Assembly: GCA_023213395.1 (NCBI GenBank)
Contig: CM041465.1
Coordinates: 65,107,741 to 65,171,740 of the forward strand
Direction: 5' to 3'
Source: Cycas panzhihuaensis
Lineage: Eukaryota > Cycadophyta
Length of the DNA: 64,000 nucleotides
Shown: one piece after another, positions 38,129-49,730 of the stretch
Position numbering within the stretch: position 1 is the first letter of the stretch
Layout: every line of letters begins with the position of its first letter
The notes under the pieces: generated by a model
Database searches by the model: none
What the model saw: the letters and a program-made list of their open reading frames with translations, nothing else
Told to the model about the DNA's origin: nothing
Made by a program: the position numbers and the translations under genes

Positions 38129-39868
38129 ATGTAGGCCCTAAAGAGAGTGGAAATATGGGAGAATAAGGGAATGACCATTAGAGAGCTCATTAGTTATCTT
38201 GACAAGGCGGGATAGGTATTTTGAGAGCGTGCAACCTCTCACAAGAGAGTGGGTCCACCCAACTCATCATGGAACACAAGATATTACATGAATTTATCAG
38301 TTGTTGGGTCCCAAGATGCAACACATTTAGGGTATGAGCTATTAGAGATCTTCAAATCACTCCAAGGGATATGGAGAGCATCTTGAGGGTCAGCTAGAAT
38401 AGGGAGAGAGTTTGGATTATTTGGGTGACAGAGGAGGAGTCCTAGATGGCCTAGAGCAAGTATCTGATAGGATTTACTTATCAAATAAATTAGCATGGGA
38501 TTTTAGTTGAGTCTATTAGGACAATAGAGGGGATCCTAGTAGTATAGAGGATTATCACCTTGATTATCATCTGAAGGATAGTGAGGACTCAAAACTTCAT
38601 AGGGATCCCAGCTCAATGGATAGGAGTAGTAAGGTAATGTGAGTAGGGGATTTGGATTAACTAGGGGTAGTACGTAGTTGATAGCATTATCCACCAATTG
38701 TCAAGGATCAGGAAGATGGGGAGAGGTGGCTTCTCATATAGTTCCATCATAATGTGTTGGTCATATGATCATATCCCACTTATGAAACTAGGAGAAGAGA
38801 CAGGAGAGCTAGAGATTATGGATCCATGGATGAATAGGTCATATATAAGGTCACAAATTCATAACAAGCTAGCTATCATGGTGAGGAGCACTCACTATAC
38901 TCTCCTTAATAGGATGACGAAGAGGCAGCTCATAGAAGATGTATATGCAAAGCTATCGATTTAGAGTGATGATGAGATGGATGTCATGTAGAGGGCAATA
39001 ATAGAGGAGTCTCTTACATTTAAATAAAGGAGAGGGAGAGGATGTGATGGAGGAGCATCAGTAGGAGAGGTGGTAGAGGAGGAAAGGAGGTAAAGGAGGT
39101 GCCTCATCTAGTGGTAGAGTAGGAGGGAGTTATAAGTGCTTGGGAGAAGAGGTGGAGCACCTATAGAGGGGAGAGGAGGCTCCATTTAGAGCATGGAGCT
39201 AGGATCCATGGATCGATAAGGTAGGAATAGAGGAACCAGAGTTAGAGAGGGGGAGCCACTCAGGAGGCTCAGCAGGCACCACAAAGAGGAGAAATACTGC
39301 CAGTGGAGGAGGTGCTAGGTGGAGAGCCAACAAGATGAGGATTACCAGGTATGTGATTTAATTAATTTATTTCTCACATTACATAGTATTTTATTTTCGT
39401 TTGAGAGTTTTTCTTATAAGGGACTAATCATGAATTACATGTTTCTACAGGGTAGGAGATTAGATAGTTACCTTAAGGGAGGTCCAAAGGACATTGGAGG
39501 TGATCTTCCCCTAAATTTCAACATTGGAAGAGGCACCTGCATGGAATGTAGTGGATCGTAAAATGCTAGGATATAACATTGAGTACTATAGCTATGCACT
39601 TAGAGCTTGAGACCTCTACATGGATATAACAACAAAGTTACAAATGCAAGAGTTGGAGCTCAGGGAAGGTAAGGAGAGATAACACTTACAGAGGATGACA
39701 TTAGCTTAGGTAGGAGCCAGATATACTCCATCAGCTAGTGCAATGGTGCAATAGGGTAGACACCACCTCCCACCCTGTGAAGAGTGTACATGTGGGGAGA
39801 CTTCAGGTAGAAGGGAGAGAGTACATCTAGATGTACCTCAAAGATCTCATTAGGAGCCAGAGGAATGA
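38129..39868 (+). pseudogene. Antisense two-exon gene of the Tat element, copy C
   Basis: Exon 1 runs 38129-39348 and exon 2 runs 39451-39868, ending EPEE then TGA. Codon 2 is TAG where B has CAG, and at least one frame change occurs near 38230. The long open piece 38698-38964 has MSRIRKMGRGGFSYSSIIMC, a segment ending PWMNRSYIRSQIHN, and MTKRQLIEDVYAKL. Upstream, the frame reads LHEFISCWVPRCNTFRV, whose Trp and spacing fill the position of a stop in A and B. Exon 2 has TLREVQRTLEVIFP, APAWNVVD and YSYALRA. The LINE lies 0.5 kb downstream and does not interrupt it. Confidence 0.65.
39349..39450 (+). other. Intron of the antisense gene, copy C
   Basis: ACCAG/GTATGTGATT at the 5' side and TTTCTACAG/GG at the 3' side, 102 bp. 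These are the strongest splice sites of the three copies, close to plant consensus. Confidence 0.65.
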
Positions 39869-40350
39869 GTGCATAATATGCTGTATGGGAGATAAGAGGA
39901 TAATGAGAGGCATTTTGTTAGCCTCTAGTATGTATTATGAGTCACCTAAGTGATGGATGTACTATACCTTTTATTACCATGTATATATATTGATCTTTTT
40001 CTCTCAAAATTGGTGTATAAAAAATTATCTCTAAACCCTTTTCTCCCTTATTTCCACTTTAAATTTTGAGCTTAGGATACATTCATTAGTATGACTATCC
40101 AAAGAAACATGTAATAAATTTTTATCATTTTTACTTTTTTTGTTCTTTTATGGTTATGTACTTTTTTTTTTTTTTTTCATGATGTATACATGATAGTTTA
40201 TACTCATTCCAGAGTGGAGATGGTTTAGGAAAGAAAAGATCACGAGAAAGAGTGAAAACTAGGAGATAAATGAAAGATCAAAAGGAAGCAGGTGAAAGGT
40301 TTACTTACTCTATTCTTATAAACTTAAAACCATATGAAACAAATGGTAAT
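39869..40350. other. Non-coding link of copy C, left of the LINE
   Basis: Aligns with 8136-8600 of copy A. It holds a short TATATATAT, T-runs at 40132-40140 and 40162-40178, and TAGTTTATACTCATTCCAGA at about 40195. No reading frame. Confidence 0.65.
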
Positions 40351-40370
40351 AAGTTTATAAAAGCAGAAGA
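40351..40370. repeat. LINE target-site duplication, left
   Basis: AAGTTTATAAAAGCAGAAGA, repeated exactly at 46614-46633. Copy A has the single, empty-site version near 8599. Confidence 0.95.
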
Positions 40371-40844
40371 CTTCGGGCGGAGGGCGAACGGGAGCGACTA
40401 GTAAGGAGAACGAAGGGCGATCAGGCGACTGGCGGCTAGGGTTTTTGAAGTTCGTGGTCGAAGACAGGGGGGCGTCCCCCCAGATGGGATGCAAAGATGG
40501 AGTGAACCATCAGGCAGCTCGAGGATAGATAGACGCGTTAGAAGCCAGAGGGGCGACGATGCAGGGAAGGATAGGAGCTACGCAGGGTCCAGAGGTCTCC
40601 GGCTACGCCCTGCATTTAGGGTTAAGGGAGGACAGTCTTCAGAGCAGAGTTGTGGCGGTGCTTAGAGGAAAGAAGGCGACTCTTCTCAATGCTGGCCAGC
40701 TGAATTGTTCCTCAGAAAGGAAGGAATAGAGGTGTGCTATACAAGATTGAATACCCAGACCCAAAGGATATCGGGAGGTTTAATGGTGAGCTTGTGCTAC
40801 TCCTACAGTTTGTTTGAGTTCTGTTTTTCTCTGTTGTCTGTATG
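40371..40844 (+). other. LINE 5' UTR
   Basis: CpG- and G-rich leader, beginning CTTCGGGCGGAGGGCG. It contains GGGGGGCGTCCCCCC (about 40467-40481), a short perfect inverted repeat. An internal promoter is expected here for an L1-type element; no specific site can be named. Confidence 0.7.
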
Positions 40845-42260
40845 ATGCAGTCTCCTCTAAACTAATCTCAGTCCTCTCCTTTTGGGAGGACTTACCGTGA
40901 AGTTTTAAATAATGGGAACCATGAGGAACTAGACATATCCCCTATTAAAATCGGAAATAGATTTAAACTAAAAATACCAAAAGAAGTTACTGAAAGAACT
41001 ATCCAGTATTGGGATAACAGCCTGGTAGGGAGGTTCTCGGGCCCCAGGCCAGGTTTGGATACTATCAGGGAGTGGATAAGACATAAATGGAAGACCAGAA
41101 ACCCTGTCCAAGTGATGGCAATGCCTAAGGGGTGTGTTCTGTTTAGGTTTTCAAGCCAGGATGACATGTTCCCCATTTTGCTGAAATCCCCATGGATGTT
41201 TGGGAGGAAGGCCATGACATTGGAGAAATGGCATCCAGATTTTGACCCAGGCATCCCTGTGGTTAAACAGGCTCCGGTTTGGGTTCAACTTCCAGGGCTT
41301 CCCCTACATTTCTGGAATCTGGAGACGGTAAAGGGGACAGCCAAGATGATAGGGCCTCTTCTTGCGATGGATTCGACCACTAAACATAAATCTAGATTGA
41401 TGAATGCCAGATTCTGTGTGCTGACTAAGTTTGATGGCGAGCTCCCGGACGAGATAGAGCTGGAGTCGGACAGGAGGTCCATTAATCAAGGTTTATTTTA
41501 TGAGGTGGAAACATTTAGATGCACAAAGTGTAAGATCCGGGGGCATCTCCCCTTCCAATGCTCGGATATCCCAATGAGGGAGGATGATAAGGAAGATAAC
41601 AGAGGGGAAATCAGAGATAAGAATGACATTGGAGGGGAGAAAGGGGATAGTGCAGAGGAGGTGCCTCACAGTGTGCGGGGTGGTGGGGAGGCATCTACTG
41701 GGGTTCATCCCACAGAAATTGAACCTGAAATGGTGGTTATCAAGGAAACTCAGGAAGTAGGAGGGGAGACCCTAGTGGAAATGGAATCTGGTAAAGGAAA
41801 GTCTGTTGCCGGTTCCCCCCGTCTGAAGGGACCAAGGGACCCAGGTCAGATCTGGGGGGAAGGTGATATTTGGGCTTCAGCTAATGAGGAACTAGCCAAG
41901 CTGGCTAAGAACATAAACTGGGATTTGGAGGATTATTTTTCTGAACCCGAGGAGGGGGTTCCGAAAGACCAGAACCAAGAGGAGAGCCAGGTAGGTTCGG
42001 TTGCAGAAGGAGGAGGGGGTGTTGGGGTGAGAGGTTCAGATATAGGTAGAGGGGGGGGGACATATAAATGGGTTTCTAAAAGCACCACATCAGAAACGAG
42101 GAAGGCCCCAAATTATGGGATGGAGAAGAAGGTGGGTAGACCCCCTAGAAAGGCCATAAGAGAGAAAGAAACTCAAGCCCAGATAGACTTGGGGTACCAG
42201 AGCACGTTGAAGGAGGGGGGGGCACTAGAAGGCCCCAACCTCAGAAGTAGGAAAGGATGA
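40845..42260 (+). pseudogene. LINE ORF1, DUF4283 and CCHC zinc-knuckle protein
   Basis: The ATG at 40845 gives MQSPLN, then TAA (40863-40865, codon 7), then an open frame to TGA 42260: 471 residues with the stop counted as one position. CAA to TAA is the simplest reading of codon 7. Residues about 40-190 match the DUF4283 pattern of plant LINE ORF1 (QYWDNSLVGRFSG, FRFSSQDDMF, KSPWMFG, APVWVQLPGLPLHFWN). A zinc knuckle CTKCKIRGHLPFQC (C-x2-C-x4-H-x4-C) is at residues 226-239. The rest is acidic and Gly-rich, probably disordered. The protein would coat LINE RNA. A start at 41055 would be TTG and would cut off the domain's beginning, so I prefer 40845. Confidence 0.85.
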
Positions 42261-42282
42261 GGGACGAAGTCTCCAGTCATCC

Positions 42283-45200
42283 ATGAAGGTCCTTTCTTGG
42301 AATATAAGGGGGCTAAATGCCCCATCCAAGCAAAGATTGGTCAGAGAGATTAGGATAAGGTTAGAGGTTGACATTGTACTCCTGTAGGAGACTAAAGTGG
42401 AACAGATTAAGGAAGCAGAGGTGCTGAACAAGATCTGGAGGAGCGGAGAGGGGAGGACAAGTGTAGGTTCAGCGGGTTCCGGAGGGTTGGTCTCTCTCTG
42501 GAATCCCAAAAGATGGAAAGGCTGGGATGTGTGTAAGAATGAACACTTCCTTACTGTTGGTTTGGTTAGTACTTCTACTAACAAGGAGTATCGGGTTACC
42601 AATATCTACGCCCATAATTCGGTCGAGGGTAGGAGGAGATTATGGGAGGGTTTGGTGGATGCCCATAAAGACTGGGCTGGTCCTTGGCTAGTGGCGGGGG
42701 ACTTTAACTCCCCTCTGAGTCCAGAAGAGAATAAAGGTGGGCAAGGGGGGTGGACTAGAAGTATGTCTGACCTTGGTGTTTTTGTGCAATTGGGTGGACT
42801 GATGGATGTTCCTCTAAGGGGAGCGAGGTATACCTGGTCAAATAGGAGACTAGGGCATAATCATATTCAGTGCAGATTGGATAGGATGTTAATTAACTAT
42901 GAATGGACTTGCCACTTCGAAGGTGTTAAGTTGGAGGCCCTTCCGAAAGCTGGATCGGATCATACTCCTCTCATTTTGGAGGGGTTCGTTCCGGCTTTTT
43001 TCAAAGGGGCGCCATTCTGCTTTGAACTTATGTGGCAGAAACATCCAGACTTGAGAGAGAGGATCAAGGATTGGTGGGGAATTCAGGTACAGGGTTGTGC
43101 AATGTTTAGATTTTCGAGGAAATTGAAGTGGATAAAGATACAAATTAAAGCTTGGAATAAAGAGGTCTTTGGAAATATATTCGAACACAAGGGCACCCTG
43201 TTGGAGGAACTAAAAGGTATAGAGGATAGGATCCAGAGGGAGGGAAGATCCCAGGAGTTGGATCATAAGGAGCTCTCGACTTCCAGGAGATTTGAGGAGG
43301 TGCTGGCTAGAGAGGAAATTTTTTGGAAGCAGAAATCTAGAGAGCAATGGATTAGGGAGGGGGACAGAAACACGAAGTTCTTCCATATGTCCACCTTGAG
43401 ACATAGGGTTCATAACAGGATCTCTAAAATCTGGAGCAGGGATGGGGTTGTGTATGAGGCGGAGGATCAGATCGGTGGTATTACTATGGAACATTTTAAG
43501 GAGCTATTTACATAGCCGGGATGTCAAGACTCCGCCCTTAGGGAGGCACTCTTACAGTACATACCAAAATTGATTAATGAGGACTAGAATAATAAATTGG
43601 TAGAACCTTTCTCTTAGGAGGAGGTGGAGAGGGCCTTATTTAAGATGGGTCACGATAAGGCTCTAGGGCTAGATGGTTTTCCTCCAGGTTTTTTCCAGGA
43701 ATACTGGGAGATAATTAAGGATGATCTGTTGGAGGCGCTTAATGAATTTTTCCAGAGGCGTACAATACTGAAAGAATGGCAGGCCACGTTTTTGGCGCTA
43801 ATTCCAAAGAAGGAGGGTGTGGAAGTCATGGAAGACTTTAGACCGATCAGTCTATATAACGTTAAATACAAGATATTGGCAAAAGTCTTTGGCGAATCGC
43901 TCGCAAGATCTCCGGACATTATATCTCCAAACGAGGATGGGTTTGTCAAGGGTAGACAAATTTCGGACGGCATTATAATTGTTCATGAGACCTTGCACTC
44001 GACGATGCATCGCAAGGAAGCTGGCATGATCATCAAAATAGATATGTCAAAGGCCTATGATCGGGTGGCCTGGGACTGCCTGATGGAGTGCCTTGAGGCT
44101 TTTGGGTTTGGGGAGATATGGAGGGAATGGATGTGGTGCTGTATCTTCAGAGTATCATTCTCAGTATTAATAAATGGGAGATTGACCCCCTTCTTTATGG
44201 GATCGAGGGGTCTGAGGCAAGGAGATCCCCTCTCTCCCTTTCTGTTCATTATTATGGCGGAGATGCTAGGTAGGGCGACGATGGAGGCTCAGAGGATAGG
44301 GAGGATAACAGGATTGAGAGCCTCCTCTAACCTAGAAAATATAGTGCTTCATCAGTTTGTAGACGATAATATTTTCTTATGCAGGGCCTCTTTGAGGGAG
44401 GCCAAGGCTCTAAAATTGGGTCTTCAGGCGTATGAAAAGGCTACAAACCAAAAAATTAATTTGAACAAAAGCTCGGCCTATTTTATGAACATTGCAGAGA
44501 GACTTCAATTTAAAATCTGTAGGATTTTGGAGATGGCTAGAGGCACCCTCCCTAGCTCTTATCTCGCTATGCCTCTTTTTGCAGGAAGGATGGGGAAGGA
44601 CATGTGGGATTCAGTAGTTAGTAGATTCAATAGGAAGTTGGCTGGGTGGAAAGGGGCTCTCCTCAGTGGGGCTGGGAAAATTCAATTGCTAGTGGCTTCT
44701 TTGCAGAGCATTCCAGTCTATCAAATGATGGTCTATAAAATACCGAAAAGGGTCATTTCAACTCTGGAAGGAATCATGAAGAGATTCCTTTGGTCAGGTG
44801 CTAAAGAGAAAAGGAAATTTCACTTAGTGTCGTGGGAGTAGGTTTGCCGACCTAAGTGGGCGGGAGGTCTTAATGTAAGAAGACTGGGCTATTTCAATGA
44901 AGCACTCTTAGCAAAGACGGGCTGGAGGCTCTCTAAAGAAGTTGGCTCGACTTGGGGGAAGATTATTGTGAGGAAGTATCTGGGGGATAAGCACTTTCTG
45001 CCGGAGGAGGGGCATTGTCTGGAGGGGTCCCAGGTTTGGAGAGCCATCAGGTCCTCGAGGTCCCTCCTTAGTGAAGGCATGCGCTGGAAGCTAGGGGACA
45101 GCGAAAGCATTAGGTTTTGGGAAGATAGATGGTGCGGTCCCTTCAAGCTTGAGGAAATGCTTAACAGTGGGACCATGAGGAGAGAATGTATAAACCACTA

Positions 45201-46503
45201 TGGCACTTTGGTCAAGAATTATTGGGTTGGACAAGGTAAGGATAGGAGGTGGAGATCATTTGAGGAAGTGCCTGGTCGTGGGGAGGAGATCCACAGGGTG
45301 AAAGAGATTCTAGATAAGCAGTATATCCCAAAGAGGATGGGTCCAGATTCCCTGGTATGGCCCCCTTCGGCCGCGGGTTCATACACGGTCAAAACAGGCT
45401 ATGATTTGAGGATGAGCAAAGAGGGTTGGGATAGAAATGATAGGCTAGCTGGGGCTTGGAAGTTAGGGGTTCTCCCAAAAATTGTAGCTTTTTGGTGGTT
45501 ATGCCTTCAAAACAAACTACTTACACTAGATAACCTATTGAAGAGGGGCTTCCAAATGGCAAGTAGATGTGTGATGTGTAAGATGGATGTTGAAACCTTG
45601 GACCATCTGTGCATCCACTGTCCTTATTCAGAGGGGATTTGGAATGTTATCTGGGCTGGGATGGGGATAGCCTGGGTTTCCTCATTCTCCCTAAGAGAGC
45701 AGTGGGATGCATGGACTTCGCCTTTCAAAAGCAAAACCCTATCCAGGCTCTGGAAGATGATTCTTCTGGTAGGCTCCTGGCTCATCTGGAAAGAACGAAA
45801 CAGGAGGATATTTGAAGGAAAAGAGAAGGATAGTCAGATGATTGTAACAGAGATCAGAAAGGCCATCTCAGAAATGATGGATAGACCTAAGGAGGTTAGC
45901 CTTCCCAGGGGGGAAGAGGATATCATTAGAGATTGGGGTATAGTGCCCCGGGATGGTGTTAAAGTAAAGAGACGAGATGTCAAGTGGCATCCTTTGGATG
46001 GATCTTAGGTAAAAGTTAATTTCGACTGGGCTGCTAAGGGCAATCCCGGGGAGGCGGGAGGAGGGGGTCTCTACAGGGATCATGTTGGAAACGTCAGATG
46101 GGCCTTTGCGAAATACTTGGGGGTTCAATCGAATCAGAAAGCTGAGGTCAGGGCCATGATGAGGGCCACTACCATAGTGGATGAGGAAATGGTACAAAAG
46201 GTGATAATAGAGGGTGACTCAATGTATGCAATCAAATGTTTAAGAGGGGAAATGGACCATGGATGGGAGAATATAGATATCTTCGAGGATGCCAAGGATG
46301 TTCTGAGAGCCAGAGCGGAGGTTCAGATTCAGCATACCTATAGGGAGGGCAATTCGGTGGCCGACTGGTTGGCAAACTGGGCTATGACAAATAAAAGTTC
46401 AAAAGTTTGGAAAGAGGAGTTCCCAGAGGAATTACTGAGATTGGTCAGGGTAGACGTTCATATGGGAGAGGTAACCAGGACTGAAGATTTAATCTTGGGT
46501 TAG
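42283..46503 (+). pseudogene. LINE ORF2: endonuclease, reverse transcriptase, RNase H (six nonsense codons)
   Basis: Starts MKVLSWNIRGLNAP, 22 bp after ORF1. The AP-type endonuclease has WNIRGLN at 6-12, ETK just after the stop at codon 35, GDFNS at 139-143 and SDH at 225-227. The reverse transcriptase has IDMSKAYDRV, GLRQGDPLSPFLF and FVDD at 692-695, with both catalytic Asp present. A zf-RVT zinc finger begins CVMC at 1096. The C-terminal RNase H has NFDWAAKGNPGEAGGGG (Asp 1248), NQKAEVRAM (Glu), EGDS (Asp 1312) and VADWLAN. TAG stops lie at 42385, 43513, 43585, 43615, 44839 and 46006. There is no frameshift in 4.2 kb. Intact, it would nick the target and reverse-transcribe the RNA at the nick. 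Confidence 0.93.
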
Positions 46504-46613
46504 ACCATGGGCCTGTCATGGTTATTTTTTCTTTGCCGGTTCGCCTTGATGTAGCAGGTTTGGGGACCCAGTTAAAACCCCTTTAATTCATTTTACCTTA
46601 TCAAAAAAAAAAA
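46504..46613 (+). other. LINE 3' UTR and poly(A) tail
   Basis: A short 3' UTR of about 100 bp is followed by a run of A from 46603, overlapping the first As of the target duplication. Confidence 0.85.
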
Positions 46614-46633
46614 AAGTTTATAAAAGCAGAAGA
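46614..46633. repeat. LINE target-site duplication, right
   Basis: Exact copy of 40351-40370. The gypsy sequence resumes with ATAGAATGGTATAAATATC, as in copy A at about 8614. Confidence 0.95.
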
Positions 46634-47021
46634 TAGAATGGTATAAATATCCCAAAAGGAAATTCATATAACTCATATCATACTCCTAATAGATTATATA
46701 AACATAGGATATATCCCATATTTATATAATATACCATAAAGAAAGTGAGTTGTTTACCAAATAAAACTAATCTTACTTAATAAACAACTAGTTATCCAAG
46801 TATACTAGATTTCTCTTTGGCACCTTCTAGGGGTAAGAGGATTTTAGGGACTTGCCCCCTCCCAAGATCTTCCATGGCCTAAGATTCCCATGTGGGTCTA
46901 GCCCTTTCAAATTACTTCATCTCAATCTTCTACCTATTATCTCAATCTTCAAACTACTAAAATCTATAATTTTCCTAAACCAATAGTTTATACTCATCAT
47001 AGAGTGGTAGTTTGTACTCAT
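46634..47021. other. Non-coding link of copy C, right of the LINE
   Basis: Continues the alignment with 8614-8992 of copy A. It holds two 'tagttt(a/g)tactcat' phrases at about 46984 and 47008. This segment is the one missing from copy B. Confidence 0.65.
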
Positions 47022-47490
47022 TTAAGAGTGGCGGTACCCCCAGCTAAGAAGAGGAAAGTTGACTGAAATAATCATTAAGGATCAAGGAAGTGAGAGCATC
47101 GACTTTAAGGTTAAAGGAATGAGGTATATATTGAATAGTAACTGAAGCAAATAGGGATAATAATGATGAAGCTTGTTGATACAAAAGAAGAAGTCATAGG
47201 GAGTGAACCTGGTACATCCCAACCAATTAATAAACTACAACCTAAGAGTCAGCATGTATAGTAATAGGTCTAGGGTAAAAGCAAGAAATATCTAACAAGA
47301 CTCTTATAATAGCAAGATATTTAGCTTTATTATTGGCCACCCTAGATATGAAAAACCCCATAGAAAGAAGAGGACTTCCTGATTGGTCATAAACCACCTA
47401 AGAAGAAGTAGACGATCCTAGATTTTCCCTACTATCCCTATCAGTAAAGATACTCAATGGCATGGAAACAATAAGATCAAAGCTTAGAGA
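47022..47490 (-). pseudogene. Second RNase H, downstream of integrase, copy C (most readable)
   Basis: From the ATG complement at 47461-47463 one minus-strand frame reads through to SWGYRHS then stop near 47022, with only five stops. Landmarks are MPLSIFTDRDSREN (first Asp kept), VVYDQSGSPLLSMGFF, NNKAKYLAII (the catalytic Glu now Lys), ITIHADS (third Asp kept), LVGMYQVHSL and LKVDALTSL (fourth Asp). Taken with A and B, every catalytic residue of type I RNase H is kept in at least one copy. The size (about 140 codons) fits a full domain. Confidence 0.8.
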
Positions 47491-48480
47491 CTATGTGATC
47501 AATAAAGGAGGGTACAAGAATCAATCAATAAGGATATGGTAATAAATGTAGATGTCTAAGTATGATGAAGAAAGAAGAAGAAGTGTAAGTAAGATGATTA
47601 TGATAAAAAATAACAAGGTATTAAGCAAGGTTCGATCATAACTAAGGCCATGATGGACCCAAGTAGCTCGATCTAGAAATCTTGAATGACTCATCCAAAT
47701 GAACCCAACCTATAGATAGATAGGTGGGGACAAAGCCATCATATGACTTACCCCAAATTACAAGATGATAAAAACAATAAACTTTCTCTTATCTCTTTTT
47801 TACTTTTTTTCTTTTTTTTTTTGGTTCCACTTCTACTATTTACAAGAAAAGGATCATAATCATCCACCTATGAAACTCTCCTACTCAACATAGTAAGGGT
47901 TTATCCTTTTTAATAGAATCTAAAAAATAAAAGGGGGAAATCTCCTTAAAGAATAAACCATAGAAAAAGAGGAGGTCAAAACCATAGTGTCTCCAAGCTT
48001 GAAGGGAAGGTGACAGAATGAGTATCTGCTTTAAATGGTTAATAGAGAGAACTGAGAATAATGAAAATAATTAATAGTTGGTGATGTATGACCAAAAAGG
48101 AAACCCTAAGTAACAAACTACCAAATAAAAGCATGATCTGAATTAATGACTAAACTCAAAGCTAACAAAGACGTTCTGCTTTCCAGGATAAAAGTAAATA
48201 AGGCTGGGTTAAGTTCTGTTTTGAGTATGGAGCCCAAAAGAAAACCAAATCCAAATATGGTAATGGGAAGCTCACAATCATTGTAGATACTAGAAAGAGA
48301 AAAAAACTTACATGATTATAAGTAGGATCTATTGTAAAAGCACTACAATCCTTAGTAAAAGCAAGAATAAGTCAAAAAGAAAATGGATTTGCCTATAGTT
48401 TTAACTCATTAAGCAAAGGAAAAAGCTTTAGAGCTGTAATTTATCCTTATTATAGAGGGATTCATACGCATGCTACTAGG
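47491..48480. other. Integrase-RNase H spacer, copy C
   Basis: A pyrimidine tract lies at about 47782-47835. Before it, the minus strand keeps VIWGKSYDGF and LSIGWVHLDESFKI, shared with copy A. The function of this piece is unknown. Confidence 0.55.
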
Positions 48481-49730
48481 CCTAAAACTTTCTCAACTAC
48501 TCATAATTAATAGGCCTTTTAAATTCTAATCCTTCCAATGTCAAAATTTGATAAGCTTCATTAGTTAGATCTTCAATTATTAAGAAAGGTCATGTACATT
48601 TAGGAGAAACTTACATTGCCTATCATGTAAATATTCAAACTTTAAAACTCTATCACTAATGTTAAACTTTCTAGGTCTAATTTTCCTATCATGGGTGACT
48701 TGGACTCTAGCCTTAGATTCCATATTATTCTATAAGAGCTTTAAGTAAGTCTCATCTAATTTCTTAAGCTCCAAAAGGTATGTTTCTCTTTAAAACTGCT
48801 TTTCAGTAAACTCCTTTAATAAGACATGTCATGAAGGAATTTCAACCTCTAATAGAAAGATGGCTTACATCATAAATAAGGGAAAATAGTGTTATACCTG
48901 TAGAATTCCTAATAGAGGTCCTATAGGCCTATAATGCTAGAAATAACTCAAAGTGCCAATCCCTATAAGAGGTAGCAACTGTTTTAGCTAGAATCTTGGC
49001 TAAGATCTTGTTAAATGCTTCCACCTGGCCATTTACTTGAGGATGATATGGGGAAAATACTTTATGGGTGATATGAAACTTATTACACAACTCACTGACA
49101 TGGGGATTACAAAATGAAGTTCCATTATCAGTAATAATAATATCTAGTATCTCAAACCTATAAATGATATATTGAAATATAAACATAGCAATGATCTTTC
49201 TAATAGTAGAAACTAATAGGATAGCTTCACTCCACTTTGTAAAGTATTCAATTGTAGTTAAAATAAATTTATACCCATTAGAAGATGTCAGAAAGATCTA
49301 TCTAATGAGATCAAGACCTCATTGGGAAAAAGACTAAGGTGAACTAAGATTTCATTTCTTATGTAGGCTTGTGTATCAAAGTTGCATATGATTAACACTT
49401 TTAGCACTTTTGAATATAAGAGTGGGAATCTTTAAATAAGATAGGCCAATAATAATCTATATGAAGAATATGTTGGGCCATCGATCCACCACCAAAGTTC
49501 CCACTATATGTTCCTTCATAGGACTCTGTCAAGGCAACTAATAATTCATTGGGTGAGAGGCATCTTAATAGAATTCCATTAAAAGAATGCTTATATAATA
49601 TGTCATCAAACAAAAGGTATTATCTAGCAGTAGCTCAAATTTAGCTTCTCTTCTTTAAAGTAGCAAGAGAAGGAAAAGATTGATCATAAAGGTATAATCT
49701 AATCTTCCCATACCATGGGTCATAAGAAGG
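48480..49730 (-). pseudogene. Integrase of copy C (best preserved)
   Basis: The zinc-binding part at 49613-49401 reads LYKHSFNGILLRCLSPNE and SGNFGGGSMAQHILHIDYYW (the first zinc His reads Asn). The core at 49186-48929 reads IIITDNGTSFCNPH (catalytic Asp kept), PYHPQVNGQVEAFNK (catalytic Glu kept) and TSYRDWHFELFLAL. The C-terminal part fades by about 48500. This is the family's best integrase, and its wording (LCNKFHITH, YHPQ.NGQVEA.NK) is typical of Tat. Confidence 0.85.

Larger units (their letters stand above)
40371..46613 (+). mobile_element. L1-type LINE, near full length (6.2 kb)
   Basis: GC-rich relative to its surroundings. The order is 5' UTR, ORF1 (nucleic-acid binding), ORF2 (endonuclease, reverse transcriptase, zinc finger, RNase H), short 3' UTR, poly(A). 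It is flanked by a perfect 20-bp target-site duplication, so both ends are exact. A C-terminal RNase H is known in a subset of plant L1 elements. ORF2 stays in one frame for 1,406 codons but holds six TAG codons, so this copy cannot make its proteins. Confidence 0.95.

Noticed and set aside
41055-42260. LINE ORF1 starting at 41055
   Set aside because: The codon there is TTG, and the conserved domain already begins upstream; 40845 is the better start.
41285-43494. Several minus-strand open frames across the LINE
   Set aside because: They are shadows of ORF1 and ORF2, which carry full domain signatures on the plus strand.
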